Origin: Mycobacterium sp. E1214
GTDB lineage: Bacteria; Actinomycetota; Actinomycetes; Mycobacteriales; Mycobacteriaceae
Reading direction: 5' to 3'
NCBI RefSeq assembly: GCF_001666755.1
Contig: NZ_LZJC01000021.1
Coordinates: 78,998 to 142,997 of the forward strand
DNA: 64,000 nt
Shown: piece by piece, positions 51,212-59,813 of the stretch
Layout of the letters: each line of letters starts with the position of its first letter
Position numbering within the stretch: position 1 is the first letter of the stretch
Notes under the pieces: model-generated
Told to the model about the DNA's origin: nothing
Database searches by the model: none
The model's input: the letters and a program-made list of their open reading frames with translations, nothing else
Made by a program: the position numbers and the translations under genes

Positions 51212-51697
51212 ATGTCGCGACTGCACTTTGGCCAGCCGTTCCCCCCGCTCGACGTTCCCGCCGTCGGCGGCGGCACGATCTCCCTGCCCGGCGACCTCGC
51301 CGGCTCCTATGGGGTGGTCCTGATCTATCGCGGGTCCTGGTGTCCGTACTGCAACGCCCAACTCAGCGCCTTCTCCCGTGGCAGTGACGCCCTGAGCGAG
51401 GTCAATGCGAAAGTTGTCGCCCTCTCGGTCGACGATGAGGAAACGTCCGCCGCGCTTGTCGCCAAGCGCGGCCTGCGCTTCCCGGTCGGCCACAGTGCCG
51501 ATGCCGACAAGGTCGCCGCGACGACGGGTGCCTACGTCAACGACAACCCGCACTATCTGCAATCGACCGGATTCATCCTGGCACCCGACGGGACGGTGCG
51601 GCTCGCCGTATACTCCAGCGGCGCCATTGGCCGTTTGGTGGTCGACGATGTGGTCGGCTTCCTCCGCTATCTGAGCGAGCACCCGGACGCCCGATGA
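51212..51697 (+). CDS. Redoxin-family thiol peroxidase-like protein
   Basis: A thioredoxin-fold protein of 161 residues of the AhpC/TSA-redoxin group. The active site is YRGSWCPYCNAQLSAF with Cys44 and Cys47, the PxxxC arrangement of peroxiredoxins with an added nearby Cys as in PrxQ-like or thioredoxin-like proteins. VVALSVDDEETSAALV near 71 and STGFILAPDGTVRLAVYSSG near 117 are typical. ATG 51212 has AGAGGACG. It probably reduces peroxides or disulfides in the cytosol. The next gene, an Old Yellow Enzyme, is on the same strand 142 bases later. Confidence 0.9.
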   Translation: MSRLHFGQPFPPLDVPAVGGGTISLPGDLAGSYGVVLIYRGSWCPYCNAQLSAFSRGSDALSEVNAKVVALSVDDEETSAALVAKRGLRFPVGHSADADKVAATTGAYVNDNPHYLQSTGFILAPDGTVRLAVYSSGAIGRLVVDDVVGFLRYLSEHPDAR

Positions 51698-51839
51698 GCC
51701 GGCTAGCATGCTGTGGCTCGCCGCGGCCCGCGCCGGCGCGCACCACGCCGGGGGACAGTGCGCAGGGGCCCAACGCATGTCGGTAACCGAGCCGCCCAGG
51801 ACGCCCGTTTCCGCTCGCCAATCCCAGTCGGCGACCACA

Positions 51840-52976
51840 ATGAATTCGATGTCGCATTCAGAGCCTTCCCGGTTTCAGGCCCTTTTCGAGGCGACATCCA
51901 TCGGCAGGGTTGACCTGTCCAACCGCATCGCGTTGGCACCGATGACGCGAGTGAGCGCAACCGCCGACGGTCTCGCCACCGATCGAATCGGCCGGTATTA
52001 CCGAGTTTTCGCCGACGGCGGATTCGCCCTATTGATCACCGAAGGTCTGTACATCGACGGCCAGACCAGCCAGGGCTACCTCTTCCAACCGGGCATCGCG
52101 AACAACGCGCATGTCGCCGCGTGGGAACCAGTTGTCGCCGGCGTGCATGCCGCTGGCGGGAAGTTCTTTGCCCAACTGATGCATGCCGGCAGCCAGTCAC
52201 AAGGCAACCCCCGCACCGCGACGACGTGGGGGCCTTCGGCAGTGCGGCCCAAGGGCGAACAGCTGGCCATGTACCGAGGTTCGGGCCCGTTTCCAATTCC
52301 TGAAGTGATGACCGCTCAGCACATCGATCAAGTCCGAGCGGCTTTCGTCAGTGCCGCCCGGTTGGCGCGCGACGCGGGGTTCGATGGTGTGGAGATCCAT
52401 GGCGCCAACGGGTACTTGCTCGACGCGTTCCTCACCGCCTACATGAACACCCGCACCGACGCCTACGGGGGCAGCGTCGCCAACCGCGTCCGGCTCATCA
52501 CCGAGGTCTGCGGTGACGTCGCCGCGGCGGTCGGTCAAGACGTCGCGGTCGGTGTTCGGATTTCGCAAGGCAAGGTGTCGGATAACGGGCACCGCTGGGC
52601 GGGCCGCGAGGATGACGCTGCCACCATATTCACCGCGCTGGCCAACACCGGCATCGACTATGTTCACACCACCGAATATCGGGCTCTGGCACCGGCATTC
52701 GACAACGACAGCGCACCGTTGGCCGCGTTGGCCAAGCGATACAGCGGCCTGACGATCATCGCCAACGGGCACCTCGACGACCCTGCCGACGCCGCCGCGA
52801 TCGTCGGCTCCGGCACCGCCGACGTCGTCGCACTCGCCAAGCCAGCCCTGGCCAACCGCGATTGGCCACGCCGCGTGCGAACGGGTCAACCGCTGTCGCC
52901 CGACCTGCCCGCCGACCTGTTCGGACCCGTCGCGACCGTCAAAGATTGGGAAGTCGCCGGCCCGCAACAATCGTGA
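51840..52976 (+). CDS. Old Yellow Enzyme-type NADH:flavin oxidoreductase (alkene reductase)
   Basis: An FMN-dependent TIM-barrel enzyme of about 378 residues that reduces activated C=C bonds, and in relatives also nitro compounds. It shows NRIALAPMTRVSATADGLAT near 28, QLMHAGSQSQ near 118, the substrate-binding HGAN pair (GVEIHGANGYLLDAFLT near 186) and the FMN-phosphate region VVALAKPALANRDWPRRV near 328. It is of the XenA/EBP-like general class. ATG 51840 or ATG 51849 is the start. It may share stress induction with the preceding redoxin gene. Confidence 0.92.
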   Translation: MNSMSHSEPSRFQALFEATSIGRVDLSNRIALAPMTRVSATADGLATDRIGRYYRVFADGGFALLITEGLYIDGQTSQGYLFQPGIANNAHVAAWEPVVAGVHAAGGKFFAQLMHAGSQSQGNPRTATTWGPSAVRPKGEQLAMYRGSGPFPIPEVMTAQHIDQVRAAFVSAARLARDAGFDGVEIHGANGYLLDAFLTAYMNTRTDAYGGSVANRVRLITEVCGDVAAAVGQDVAVGVRISQGKVSDNGHRWAGREDDAATIFTALANTGIDYVHTTEYRALAPAFDNDSAPLAALAKRYSGLTIIANGHLDDPADAAAIVGSGTADVVALAKPALANRDWPRRVRTGQPLSPDLPADLFGPVATVKDWEVAGPQQS

Positions 52977-53023
52977 AGGCCACCTGTCGGGCGCGCCGCA
53001 CACCGTCCGCGCGAACGCGCCGC

Positions 53024-53851
53024 CTAGAGCTGGTTGGCGTTCGGACCGCTACCGCCATGCAGGTTCCACTGGCCGCAATCCGGGGCCAGAACGTCGTTGA
53101 CATCGACGGCGAGTCCGCCGACAAGCGGACCGGGATTGGAAGCGGTACTGACGATGCGCTGGTAGAGAACGGCGGCAGGGTCTACCTGGTTGCCCGACCA
53201 GGCGCGAGTTTGCCAAGCCCACCGCCGGCCGGCCGTGCTCGACGAGCCGATAACACCGTCGGCGGCGGCCCACTGGCAGACGTTGATGCCTCCGTATACC
53301 CCGGTGCGCTGGACTCCGAGGACCGAGTTGATCCCGCGAAACCATTGCAGTGCAACACGATTCCATGTATCGCGGTTGATGTCCTCGTCGATGGTGAAGA
53401 AGATTGGCGCGCTCTGCCCGCCCCCCGCGGCGGTATGCAGTTGCCAGGCGGTGCGCGCGTCCGCGACGCCACCGGCGTAGCCTCGCGTGAAGTCCGACGG
53501 CGCCGACGCACCTGGCTTGCCATATTGGTAATTGCTGACGATCACCAAGCCCGCGTTCGCCAGTGACTCGGCGTAGGACCGCGTGATGGGCTTGGCACCG
53601 AATGACGCGCCGGGGCGAGACGTGGAAACGTAGTTGATGACCCCGCTATAGCCTGCGGCCCGGATAGCCTGCGCCGGGATTTGACGCGCGGCGAAGTCGA
53701 TCAGCCGGGGTGGGGCAGCGGTCGCCGTGGGCATGCCACAGGCCACAGCGGCGGCGCCCACACCGGCCAACGCGGTGGCGTAGCGCAACGCGTCACGCCG
53801 GGAAATCGTACGCCGTAGCCCATGGCTGGCCGCCGGGGGCAAAGTGTGCAT
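53024..53851 (-). CDS. DUF1906 Tat-exported protein (Rv2525c-like, glycoside hydrolase-like fold)
   Basis: A secreted protein of 275 residues with a twin-arginine signal (TISRRDALRYATALAGVGAA, about residues 15-34). The DUF1906 domain follows: IDFAARQIPAQAIRAAGYSG near 51, VSNYQYGKPGASAPSDFTRG near 104, FFTIDEDINRDTWN near 150 and the C-terminal VDVNDVLAPDCGQWNLHGG. This TIM-barrel family resembles GH25-type hydrolases; M. tuberculosis Rv2525c is a Tat substrate linked to the cell wall. ATG 53851 is supported by the -10 TAACAT (53858-53863), six bases before it. It is a single-gene unit. Confidence 0.9.
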   Translation of the reverse strand: MHTLPPAASHGLRRTISRRDALRYATALAGVGAAAVACGMPTATAAPPRLIDFAARQIPAQAIRAAGYSGVINYVSTSRPGASFGAKPITRSYAESLANAGLVIVSNYQYGKPGASAPSDFTRGYAGGVADARTAWQLHTAAGGGQSAPIFFTIDEDINRDTWNRVALQWFRGINSVLGVQRTGVYGGINVCQWAAADGVIGSSSTAGRRWAWQTRAWSGNQVDPAAVLYQRIVSTASNPGPLVGGLAVDVNDVLAPDCGQWNLHGGSGPNANQL

Positions 53852-54302
53852 CGCGCGATGTTAACGATGTGACTTCGATTGCGGGAACCCCTTGGCTGCC
53901 TTGAACTCCGTTGCGTTTGCAAATGGATACCCAGCGGTGACCGCGGCGCGATCGGCATTTCAGCTGTCGCAGAAGTCATTCCCGCGGGTGGCAAGTGCGG
54001 CCAACGAGCGCCCGAATATGCGCACAATGACGCACGTCGCGGCAGCAACCGTGGGTACATTCAGACCAGCGATCGCCGTCGTAACCCGTACCACCCTGTG
54101 GCGCAACGACATCGCGGAAGCCGGGCGACGAGCAGGGGACTCCGCAGACACGCCGCCCGGCTGATTCCGTGGCCAACCGGAAAGCACAATGTGCTGTGAC
54201 CGTTAGAAATCGTTACCGCAACCGTGATATGCGCGCTCTTATCATGGGATTCGAACGATCGACTCGACGTTGTTCGGCATCTCGGAAGCCAAGGGGGCTG
54301 GT
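53852..54302. other. Intergenic region with possible small ORF
   Basis: About 450 bases. The left edge has the leaderless promoter of the DUF1906 gene. TATCAT near 54239 is a possible -10 for the small gene at 54303. Two open frames occur, 53892-54164 (+) and 53960-54187 (-). The latter, from an internal ATG at 54112, would encode a 50-residue hydrophobic peptide (VTTAIAGLNVPTVAAATCVI), but neither has a convincing ribosome site, so I do not annotate them. Confidence 0.4.
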
Positions 54303-54545
54303 ATGACGACCGCAATCGCCGCGCGCGAGACCGTCGAGAACTACCCGGCCCAGGCACATGACGACGTCACGCTGGCGGTCGCGATGTTGAACGCGGTCGC
54401 GGGTCGAGAGGCCACGGCCACCGACGTCCAGCCGCGCTGGCGAGCCACGGAAGAAGAGATCTTGCGTGCGGCGATCACGGTCATATTGGTAGCGCTCATG
54501 GCGGTGATCGGCGTCGCCGCGAGCGCAATCCTGACTATGGGTTAG
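54303..54545 (+). CDS. Small membrane protein of unknown function
   Basis: A protein of 80 residues. The N-terminal half is hydrophilic and helical (ETVENYPAQAHDDVTLAVAM, then LNAVAGREATATDVQPRW), and the C-terminus is a single transmembrane helix (TVILVALMAVIGVAASAIL), so it is probably tail-anchored. ATG 54303 has an excellent ribosome site, AAGGGGGCTGGT. No family is recognised. A strong dyad follows 33 bases after the stop. Confidence 0.65.
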   Translation: MTTAIAARETVENYPAQAHDDVTLAVAMLNAVAGREATATDVQPRWRATEEEILRAAITVILVALMAVIGVAASAILTMG

Positions 54546-54577
54546 CAGCCGGCCCTTTCGCTCGGGGATCGGGTTAC

Positions 54578-54595
54578 TCGCTCAGTCCTGAGCGA
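54578..54595. terminator. Dyad TCGCTCAG-TC-CTGAGCGA between convergent genes
   Basis: Perfect eight-base arms around TC, 33 bases after the stop of the small membrane protein and 68 bases after the end of the convergent PPOX gene. No T-run follows, as is usual in mycobacteria. Terminator or binding site. Confidence 0.4.
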
Positions 54596-54663
54596 CTAGA
54601 TAGCAGCGCGTGCTCGACGGACCACCCAGCATCCTTGGCCGCGGCCGGGCATCGACCGCCGAC

Positions 54664-55080
54664 TCAAGCCTGGTCGTTGTTTTTGTACGCACCCCAGCCA
54701 TGGACTCGGTCAATCTCAATCAGAGCGCTGACGCGTGCCCGATCTCGGCGCGGGTAGGGCTGTCCCCGATAGTGCCGAGACACCGCATCGATATCGGCCA
54801 TGCCTTCGTCGTCATAGATATCGACGACCCGGCCGATGAGGGTGATGTGGGTGTACCAGTCGGCTTCGTCGAGCACGGTGAGCGACACCTTCGGGTTTTT
54901 CCGTATGTGCTGCAACCGCTTTCGGCCGGTGTCCATGTTGACCAGGATGTGGTCGTCGCGCAACAGGTACCACGTTGCGGCCGAGACCGGTTGTCCGTCA
55001 CTGCGGATCGTGCTGATCACGGACGGATTGGGTTTAGCCAGCATCGCTTTTTCAGCATCGGTCAATATCTGTGCTGACAT
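54664..55080 (-). CDS. PPOX-class F420-dependent oxidoreductase
   Basis: A split-barrel flavin/deazaflavin enzyme of 138 residues. The family signature is PSVISTIRSDGQPVSAATWY near 17, LVNMDTGRKRLQHIRKNPKV near 45 and LTVLDEADWYTHITLIGRVV near 67. The Lys-Arg-Asn-Ile/Ile-Arg pattern is typical of F420-binding PPOX proteins in mycobacteria rather than of pyridoxamine phosphate oxidase. ATG 55080 follows AAGGAGAACG. Expected to reduce a small molecule with F420H2. It is separated from the upstream secreted protein gene by a stem-loop, so it probably stands alone. Confidence 0.88.
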   Translation of the reverse strand: MSAQILTDAEKAMLAKPNPSVISTIRSDGQPVSAATWYLLRDDHILVNMDTGRKRLQHIRKNPKVSLTVLDEADWYTHITLIGRVVDIYDDEGMADIDAVSRHYRGQPYPRRDRARVSALIEIDRVHGWGAYKNNDQA

Positions 55081-55405
55081 TGTCGCGTTCTCCTTCGCGT
55101 CAGGCCGTTGAGGTCCAGCAGCGCTTCGTGCCTGCCACCGGCATTCCTCCGTTGCCCATACTTGCCGAGCCACCTGCGCTCGCCGCGGCCGGGCTACCTG
55201 GCGCACCAGACGGGCGGGGCGGCGCGCAGTTGTTTCAGCGAGCGCGACCAGGACTCGGCCCCCAACGTGGGTAGCCGCTTTGACCGGCGGCTACCGATCC
55301 AGCGCAATTATTGACACTGGCGAATTTAGTGGCGGTTCACCTACGGCAAGGTGCCGCCCTTACCAGGTGCTAATTGATTCCCGGAGAAAGTGGGGATGCG
55401 GCGAA
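55081..55405. other. Intergenic region with stem-loop
   Basis: About 325 bases. No gene is supported. It contains the perfect inverted repeat at 55270-55295, about 110 bases after the end of the MPT63-like gene. A short A+T-rich patch lies near 55300-55330. Confidence 0.5.
55270..55295 (-). terminator. Stem-loop with perfect nine-base arms
   Basis: GGTAGCCGC and GCGGCTACC are separated by eight bases. It lies downstream of the MPT63-like gene on the minus strand; a terminator without T-tract is the simplest reading. Confidence 0.4.
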
Positions 55406-55864
55406 TTACGGGGCCTTCCACACCACCTTGTCCGACCCTCCGGCGTCCCGGTAGACGACGCTGTCGGGGCTCGTCCCGTTACGGACATCGAAGTAAAGGC
55501 GCCCGGTCACGGGGGTGCCCAAGGGAAGTGGACCCTCAGGGAGGCCGTCGGTTTGGTTACCCTTCAACACCGCGAACGTGGAGCTGTTGACGGCCCGGGC
55601 GTTGAAGTCGGCGATGTTGGGAGTCGCGTTCCCGCTCACACCTTTGGCCGTGACGTCGGAGTACCACACGCCGTCGTTGTGGCCGCTGGGTTGCAAGTTG
55701 CTCACGGTGTAGTCGATCGTGCCGCCCAGGCTCGAGATCTCTGCCATCTGGCCGAATTGCAGCACTTGCGGGTCGGCGAAAGCCGGCGCCGCCGGCACGA
55801 TTGCGGCCGCCGCCAGTACGGCTGTCGCGGCCGTCGTTTTCCATGCGATGTGTGAGAACGCCAC
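55406..55864 (-). CDS. Secreted MPT63-like protein (DUF1942)
   Basis: An exported beta-sandwich protein of 152 residues. A signal peptide (TTAATAVLAAAAIVPAAPAFA) is cut before DPQVLQFGQ. The mature part has the MPT63 pattern: ISSLGGTIDYTVSNLQPSGH, then GVWYSDVTAKGVSGNATPNI and GRLYFDVRNGTSPDSVVYRD. MPT63 is a major secreted protein of M. tuberculosis with an immunoglobulin-like fold and unknown function. Start GTG 55864 has GGGAGC before it. The region upstream is A+T-rich and probably promoter. Confidence 0.9.
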   Translation of the reverse strand: MAFSHIAWKTTAATAVLAAAAIVPAAPAFADPQVLQFGQMAEISSLGGTIDYTVSNLQPSGHNDGVWYSDVTAKGVSGNATPNIADFNARAVNSSTFAVLKGNQTDGLPEGPLPLGTPVTGRLYFDVRNGTSPDSVVYRDAGGSDKVVWKAP

Positions 55865-56095
55865 GGTGAGCTCCCTTCGTGATGCGCTGGCCGTCCGAGA
55901 GCGGCAGCTGACTACAACTTGAGTTCTATCCAAAGGACGGCTTTTCAAAACCCAACTTGGCTCGCGCACCGTTCAACGAAGGCGCATTTTTAACTCGATA
56001 TTCGAATGCTCGAATGCAGGCGCCCGAGCGCGCCATCCATCACGCGCACCGGGCGACGAAATCATTCTCGGTGCGACATTGTTCTGAATGCCGGA

Positions 56096-57640
56096 TTACT
56101 GAGCCTCGGCGATCAGCCCGACGACGCGGCGCCCGTCCGCAATCTCCATGCCGGCCATCCTGGAGTGGGTCGGCAGCACCGCCGCCAGGCGGCCGAGTCC
56201 GGCCTCGGAGATCCGGAACAACTCGCCGCGCCGCAGGACGGTGTGCACCGGCCCAAGGTGACGGCCACCGAACTGTTCGAGCCGGGGGAAGTTGTCGAGG
56301 TCGAACACCACCACTTCGCATCCCTTGTCCACCAGCAGCGCCGGTGCGACACCGCTCAGCCGCGCAGCGAGGTCGACGGCGACCTGGTCGTGGAAGGCCG
56401 GGACGACGACCGTCACCCCGAACGGGGTCCCGCGCACCGTCGGCTCGCCCGGGACCGCGACCGCGGCCATGTCGAGGAGGTTGCAGAAGTTGGTGTACGT
56501 CCCGAGCCGCCGGTTGATCGCATGAGGCTCGGCCCGCACCTCGTCCAGGGTCGGGTGCTCGGTGGTCGTCGGCAGCAGCAGCCCGTCGAAGCCGGCCAGC
56601 AGCCGCGCACCCGCCGACCGCGCACACGCCAGCGCGTTCAGGTCCGCGGCGAACGCCACGCCGGTGACGGACCTTGCCGCCGTGATGACCTGTCGCACAA
56701 CCGGATCCGCACCCGGGGGAGCGGTGTCGAGGAATTTGCCGACCGCGTCGTACCGCTCGGCGACGAAGGCACCGTCGTACAACAGCAGGGCCGCGTCGAG
56801 CAGAATCGAGATGTCGAGCGGTTCGACGGTCAACCCCGCCTCCGCGGCGCGCATGACGGTGCGCTCGAAGGCGTCCCGATAGCCATCGCTGAGGGCGGAC
56901 AGATTGGCGGCGGTCGGGATGGCCACGCGCGGTGCGTCGGGCGCCGCGAGCGGAAGGTCGGCGGGCCAGGCGCGGCTGCGGGGATCGCGGGCGTCCGGTC
57001 CGGCCATCACGGCGGCCGCTGTGGCCGCGAGGCCGACGTCGGCCGCGAGCACGGAGACGGCGTCGAAGCTGGCGCAGGCAGGGACGACCCCGTGGGTGGG
57101 AACGATCCCCAGGGTGGGCTTGACGCCGGCGATCCCGTTCAGCGCGGCCGGCACGCGCACCGACCCGGCGGTGTCCGTGCCGACGCCGATGTCCGCGATG
57201 CCCAGCCCGACGGCGACGGCCGGCCCGGAGCTGGACCCGCCCGCGATCAGCTGCGGGTCACGTGAGTTACGCACGGCGCCATAGGGACTGCGGGTTCCGA
57301 CCAGGCCGGTACCGAACTGGTCGAGGTTGGCCTTGCCGAGCACGACGGCCCCCGCGGCTTGCAGCCGCTCGACCGCGGCGGCGGTGGCGCACGGCCGGTA
57401 GGCGAACTCGGGGCACCCGGCGGTGGTCGGCAGGCCCGCGACGTCGATGTTGTCCTTAACGGCGACGACCAGTCCCGCCAGCGGCAGGTCGTCGCCGGCG
57501 GCGAGGCGTCGTTCGACTTGTGCGGCGTCGGCCAGCGCGTCGGTCTCGTCACGCAGCGCGATCCAGATTTCGGGCCGCCCTACCTCCGCGATCCTGCGGT
57601 AGGCGGCCGCGACGCGTGAGGTGGGGGAGTCAGAGGACAT
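56096..57640 (-). CDS. Amidase-signature protein, allophanate hydrolase-like (AtzF), lacking the C-terminal domain
   Basis: An amidase-signature hydrolase of 514 residues. The Ser-cisSer-Lys triad is present: Lys62 in VAVKDNIDVAG, Ser136-138 in IAGGSSSGPAVAVG and Ser160 in GTDTAGSVRVPAA. The segment GTYTNFCNLLDMAAVAVPGE near 385 and GTRSPYGAVRN near 115 are typical of allophanate hydrolase. The usual C-terminal domain of about 130 residues seems largely missing, so decarboxylation of the intermediate may not occur and the substrate may be different. ATG 57640 overlaps the AtoE-type gene by 11 bases, indicating one operon. No urea carboxylase is in the window. Confidence 0.82.
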   Translation of the reverse strand: MSSDSPTSRVAAAYRRIAEVGRPEIWIALRDETDALADAAQVERRLAAGDDLPLAGLVVAVKDNIDVAGLPTTAGCPEFAYRPCATAAAVERLQAAGAVVLGKANLDQFGTGLVGTRSPYGAVRNSRDPQLIAGGSSSGPAVAVGLGIADIGVGTDTAGSVRVPAALNGIAGVKPTLGIVPTHGVVPACASFDAVSVLAADVGLAATAAAVMAGPDARDPRSRAWPADLPLAAPDAPRVAIPTAANLSALSDGYRDAFERTVMRAAEAGLTVEPLDISILLDAALLLYDGAFVAERYDAVGKFLDTAPPGADPVVRQVITAARSVTGVAFAADLNALACARSAGARLLAGFDGLLLPTTTEHPTLDEVRAEPHAINRRLGTYTNFCNLLDMAAVAVPGEPTVRGTPFGVTVVVPAFHDQVAVDLAARLSGVAPALLVDKGCEVVVFDLDNFPRLEQFGGRHLGPVHTVLRRGELFRISEAGLGRLAAVLPTHSRMAGMEIADGRRVVGLIAEAQ

Positions 57641-59036
57641 GAGGCGCGATCAGGATCGCCGCGCTAGATACCGCGAACCCGATCAGGAAGGCGATCACCG
57701 TAAATCCCATGACCTGGCGGACATTGAGCTTGGCGATGGCGAGCACCGGCAGCAGCCAGAACGGCTGGATCATGTTCGCGACGCCCTCGCCGTCGGCGAC
57801 CGCCATCGACATCAGGCCGAGGTAGGCCCGCGAGTGTTGACCGACCGCCAGCGCCGAGTCCACCGCGATCGGGCCCTGCACCGCCCAGTGCCCGCCGCCG
57901 GACGGCACGAACAGCGAGATCAGCACGGAGCCGAGGAACGTGAAGAAGGGCAGCGTGTACTGGTCGGCGCCGCGCACCACGGCCTCGGCCAGCACCGTCT
58001 GCAACGCCTTGCCGGATCCGGTCGGCAGATAACCCAGGAGACCGACGATCCCGCCGTACAGGGGATACTGCAGGAGCAACGGGCCCGACACTCTGGCCGC
58101 GTTCGAGAACGCCCGGATGAAGCGGATCGGCGTGCCGTGCAGCAGGGCGCTGGTCACGGTGAACAGCATGATCATCGACGAGATGTTGAGCGCGAAGCCG
58201 CTCAGCGCGAAATACGCGATGCCCGCGACGAAGACCAGGACGTTGAGGATCCAGAGATTTTCCAACCACTCCGCGGGCGTGCGCTTGCCGGTCGGCGCCT
58301 CGGCCTGCGGCTCCTCCTCGAAGACCGCGGGGTCCGGCTCGAGAGCCTCCGACGGGGCCATGCGCCAGATCCCGAGGGAGAGCAGACCGACGACCACGAG
58401 CACCGCGACCCAGTTGTAGGGTTGAAAGACCGTCAGCGACAGCGGCACCGTCATATTGGTGATCTTGTGAATCACATTGATGGGGCTGGAGTTATCAGTG
58501 TTGGCGAGCGCGATGGACGACGACAGGCCCTGCGTCCACACCAGGTAACCCATGAAACCGGTCGCGATCAGATAGCCGAAGTGCGCACCCTCGAGCCGCT
58601 TGGCGACCTCGCGCGCGACGAGCGCACCGCCGACCAGGCCGAGCCCCCAGTTCAGCAGCGAGAAGGCGGTGCTGACGCCGAAGCACAGCAGCGCACCCTG
58701 AACCTGGTTGGTGGGCTTGCTCGCAATGGAGACGATCGCCCGTTTCAGAACGGGCGCCTCGGCCAGCGTGTACCCCGTCACCAGGACGAGCACCATCTGG
58801 AACGCGAACGTGAAGATGTTCTGCGGGCCCCAGACACCGCCGTACCACGCCTTGACGACGCCCGACGGGGTCGCGCCCCGCACGAGCAGCGCCACCAGCC
58901 CGACGACGATGAGGGTGAGGATGACCGCGAATAAGTACGGGTCGGGCATAAGCCGTTCGACGTAGCGGACGCACAGCCCGGTGAACCGTTGAATGATTCC
59001 CCGTCGTTCCCGCCGGGTTGGTTGCGTCGTCGTCAT
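57630..59036 (-). CDS. AtoE-type short-chain fatty acid transporter (TIGR00366)
   Basis: An integral membrane protein of 468 residues with about ten to twelve hydrophobic segments. AtoE-family features are MPDPYLFAVILTLIVVGL near 30, ILNVLVFVAGIAYFALSGFA near 265 and the conserved LFVPSGGGHWAVQGP near 384. The family imports short-chain fatty acids such as acetoacetate or butyrate in E. coli, but many members are uncharacterised. ATG 59036 has GAGGGAG. It is the first gene of an operon whose second gene is an amidase, so the true substrate could be an amide or a small acid released from one. Confidence 0.9.
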   Translation of the reverse strand: MTTTQPTRRERRGIIQRFTGLCVRYVERLMPDPYLFAVILTLIVVGLVALLVRGATPSGVVKAWYGGVWGPQNIFTFAFQMVLVLVTGYTLAEAPVLKRAIVSIASKPTNQVQGALLCFGVSTAFSLLNWGLGLVGGALVAREVAKRLEGAHFGYLIATGFMGYLVWTQGLSSSIALANTDNSSPINVIHKITNMTVPLSLTVFQPYNWVAVLVVVGLLSLGIWRMAPSEALEPDPAVFEEEPQAEAPTGKRTPAEWLENLWILNVLVFVAGIAYFALSGFALNISSMIMLFTVTSALLHGTPIRFIRAFSNAARVSGPLLLQYPLYGGIVGLLGYLPTGSGKALQTVLAEAVVRGADQYTLPFFTFLGSVLISLFVPSGGGHWAVQGPIAVDSALAVGQHSRAYLGLMSMAVADGEGVANMIQPFWLLPVLAIAKLNVRQVMGFTVIAFLIGFAVSSAAILIAPHVL

Positions 59037-59383
59037 TTACTCCCTCGATCTTTCCGCCGCGTCGTGGTCACGTCGCCTTGACGAAACCCAACGCCTGGCA
59101 GGTTGCCAGCAGGTGAAATCCATGGATCCGACGGCGATGACAATAGGCGTTGCCTCCGCGAGCCACGGGCGACGGCCACCACCGGAGCGCCGAGGCAACA
59201 CGAGCAATGGTGGCGAGATTCATTGCTGCTAAGCACGGTCTCGACTGTTAACCCTGCACATTCGATTCGTCCATACTCTGGCGATCGCGAAGCGCGGGGG
59301 AGTCGGGGCGCGTGAGCGCAGATCGCGGACCATATAGCTGTAGGCCAGCCTTTTCAACGCCGTTGAAATGATATGGTTCGCGG
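59037..59383. other. Divergent intergenic region (AtoE operon / TetR remnant)
   Basis: About 347 bases without a supported gene. Its right end carries the TetR-type palindrome (59352-59368) and the leaderless -10 TATGGT (59372-59377). Nothing notable is seen in the rest. Confidence 0.5.
59352..59368. promoter_or_regulatory. Perfect 17-base palindrome TTTCAACG-C-CGTTGAAA
   Basis: Lies between the expected -35 and the -10 TATGGT (59372-59377), which in turn ends six bases before GTG 59384. Looks like an autoregulatory TetR operator kept upstream of a shortened TetR gene. It is also within reach of the AtoE operon promoter. Confidence 0.55.
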
Positions 59384-59686
59384 GTGCCGTCGCCCGGAAA
59401 AGCGATCAAGCGTCGGGGCAGGCGCCAAGGGGAGCCGGTATCGCGCGACGCGGTCCTTCGCGCGGCGAAGCGGCAATTTGCTGTGCATGGCTACGACAAG
59501 ACGACGCTGCGAGCCATTGCTGACGATGCGCGAGTGGATCCGGCGATGGTCCTCTATCTCTTCCGGTCGAAGGCGGCATTGTTCCGCGAGTCGATGGCCT
59601 CGTCATTTGTCTGTGGCACAGGCCATTCGATCGACGGTGCCGATGAATTCGCCGTCTGCGTGAGCTCGGTGACGTCGCCGACATAG
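59384..59686 (+). pseudogene. Truncated TetR-family regulator (DNA-binding domain only)
   Basis: A reading frame of 100 residues. The TetR DNA-binding domain is intact: SRDAVLRAAKRQFAVHGYDK near 20, TTLRAIADDARVDPAMVLYL near 40 and FRSKAALFRESM. From about residue 74 the sequence (VCGTGHSIDGADEFAVCVSS) no longer looks like the ligand domain and a stop follows, so roughly 100-120 C-terminal residues are lost. GTG 59384 has a leaderless promoter. Either a decayed gene or a mini-repressor without ligand control. Confidence 0.65.
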
Positions 59687-59776
59687 CGCGGCGAGTGCCG
59701 CGCAAACCCGGAAGTCGTGGTCATGTCGTCAGCCACGACTCGTCCCGACCCGCGAGTCAAAGCCGGCACACAAGTG

Positions 59777-59807
59777 TTGACCCTCCCCTGGGGAGAGACT
59801 TCACACT
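59777..59807 (+). promoter_or_regulatory. MerR-type promoter with 19-base spacer and central palindrome
   Basis: -35 TTGACC (59777-59782), a 19-base spacer, -10 CACACT (59802-59807). The spacer contains the perfect dyad CTCCCC-T-GGGGAG at 59783-59795. Overlong spacers with an inner dyad are the hallmark of MerR-controlled promoters. Transcription would start at or next to GTG 59814, so the mRNA should be leaderless. Confidence 0.6.
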
Positions 59808-59813
59808 GAACCG

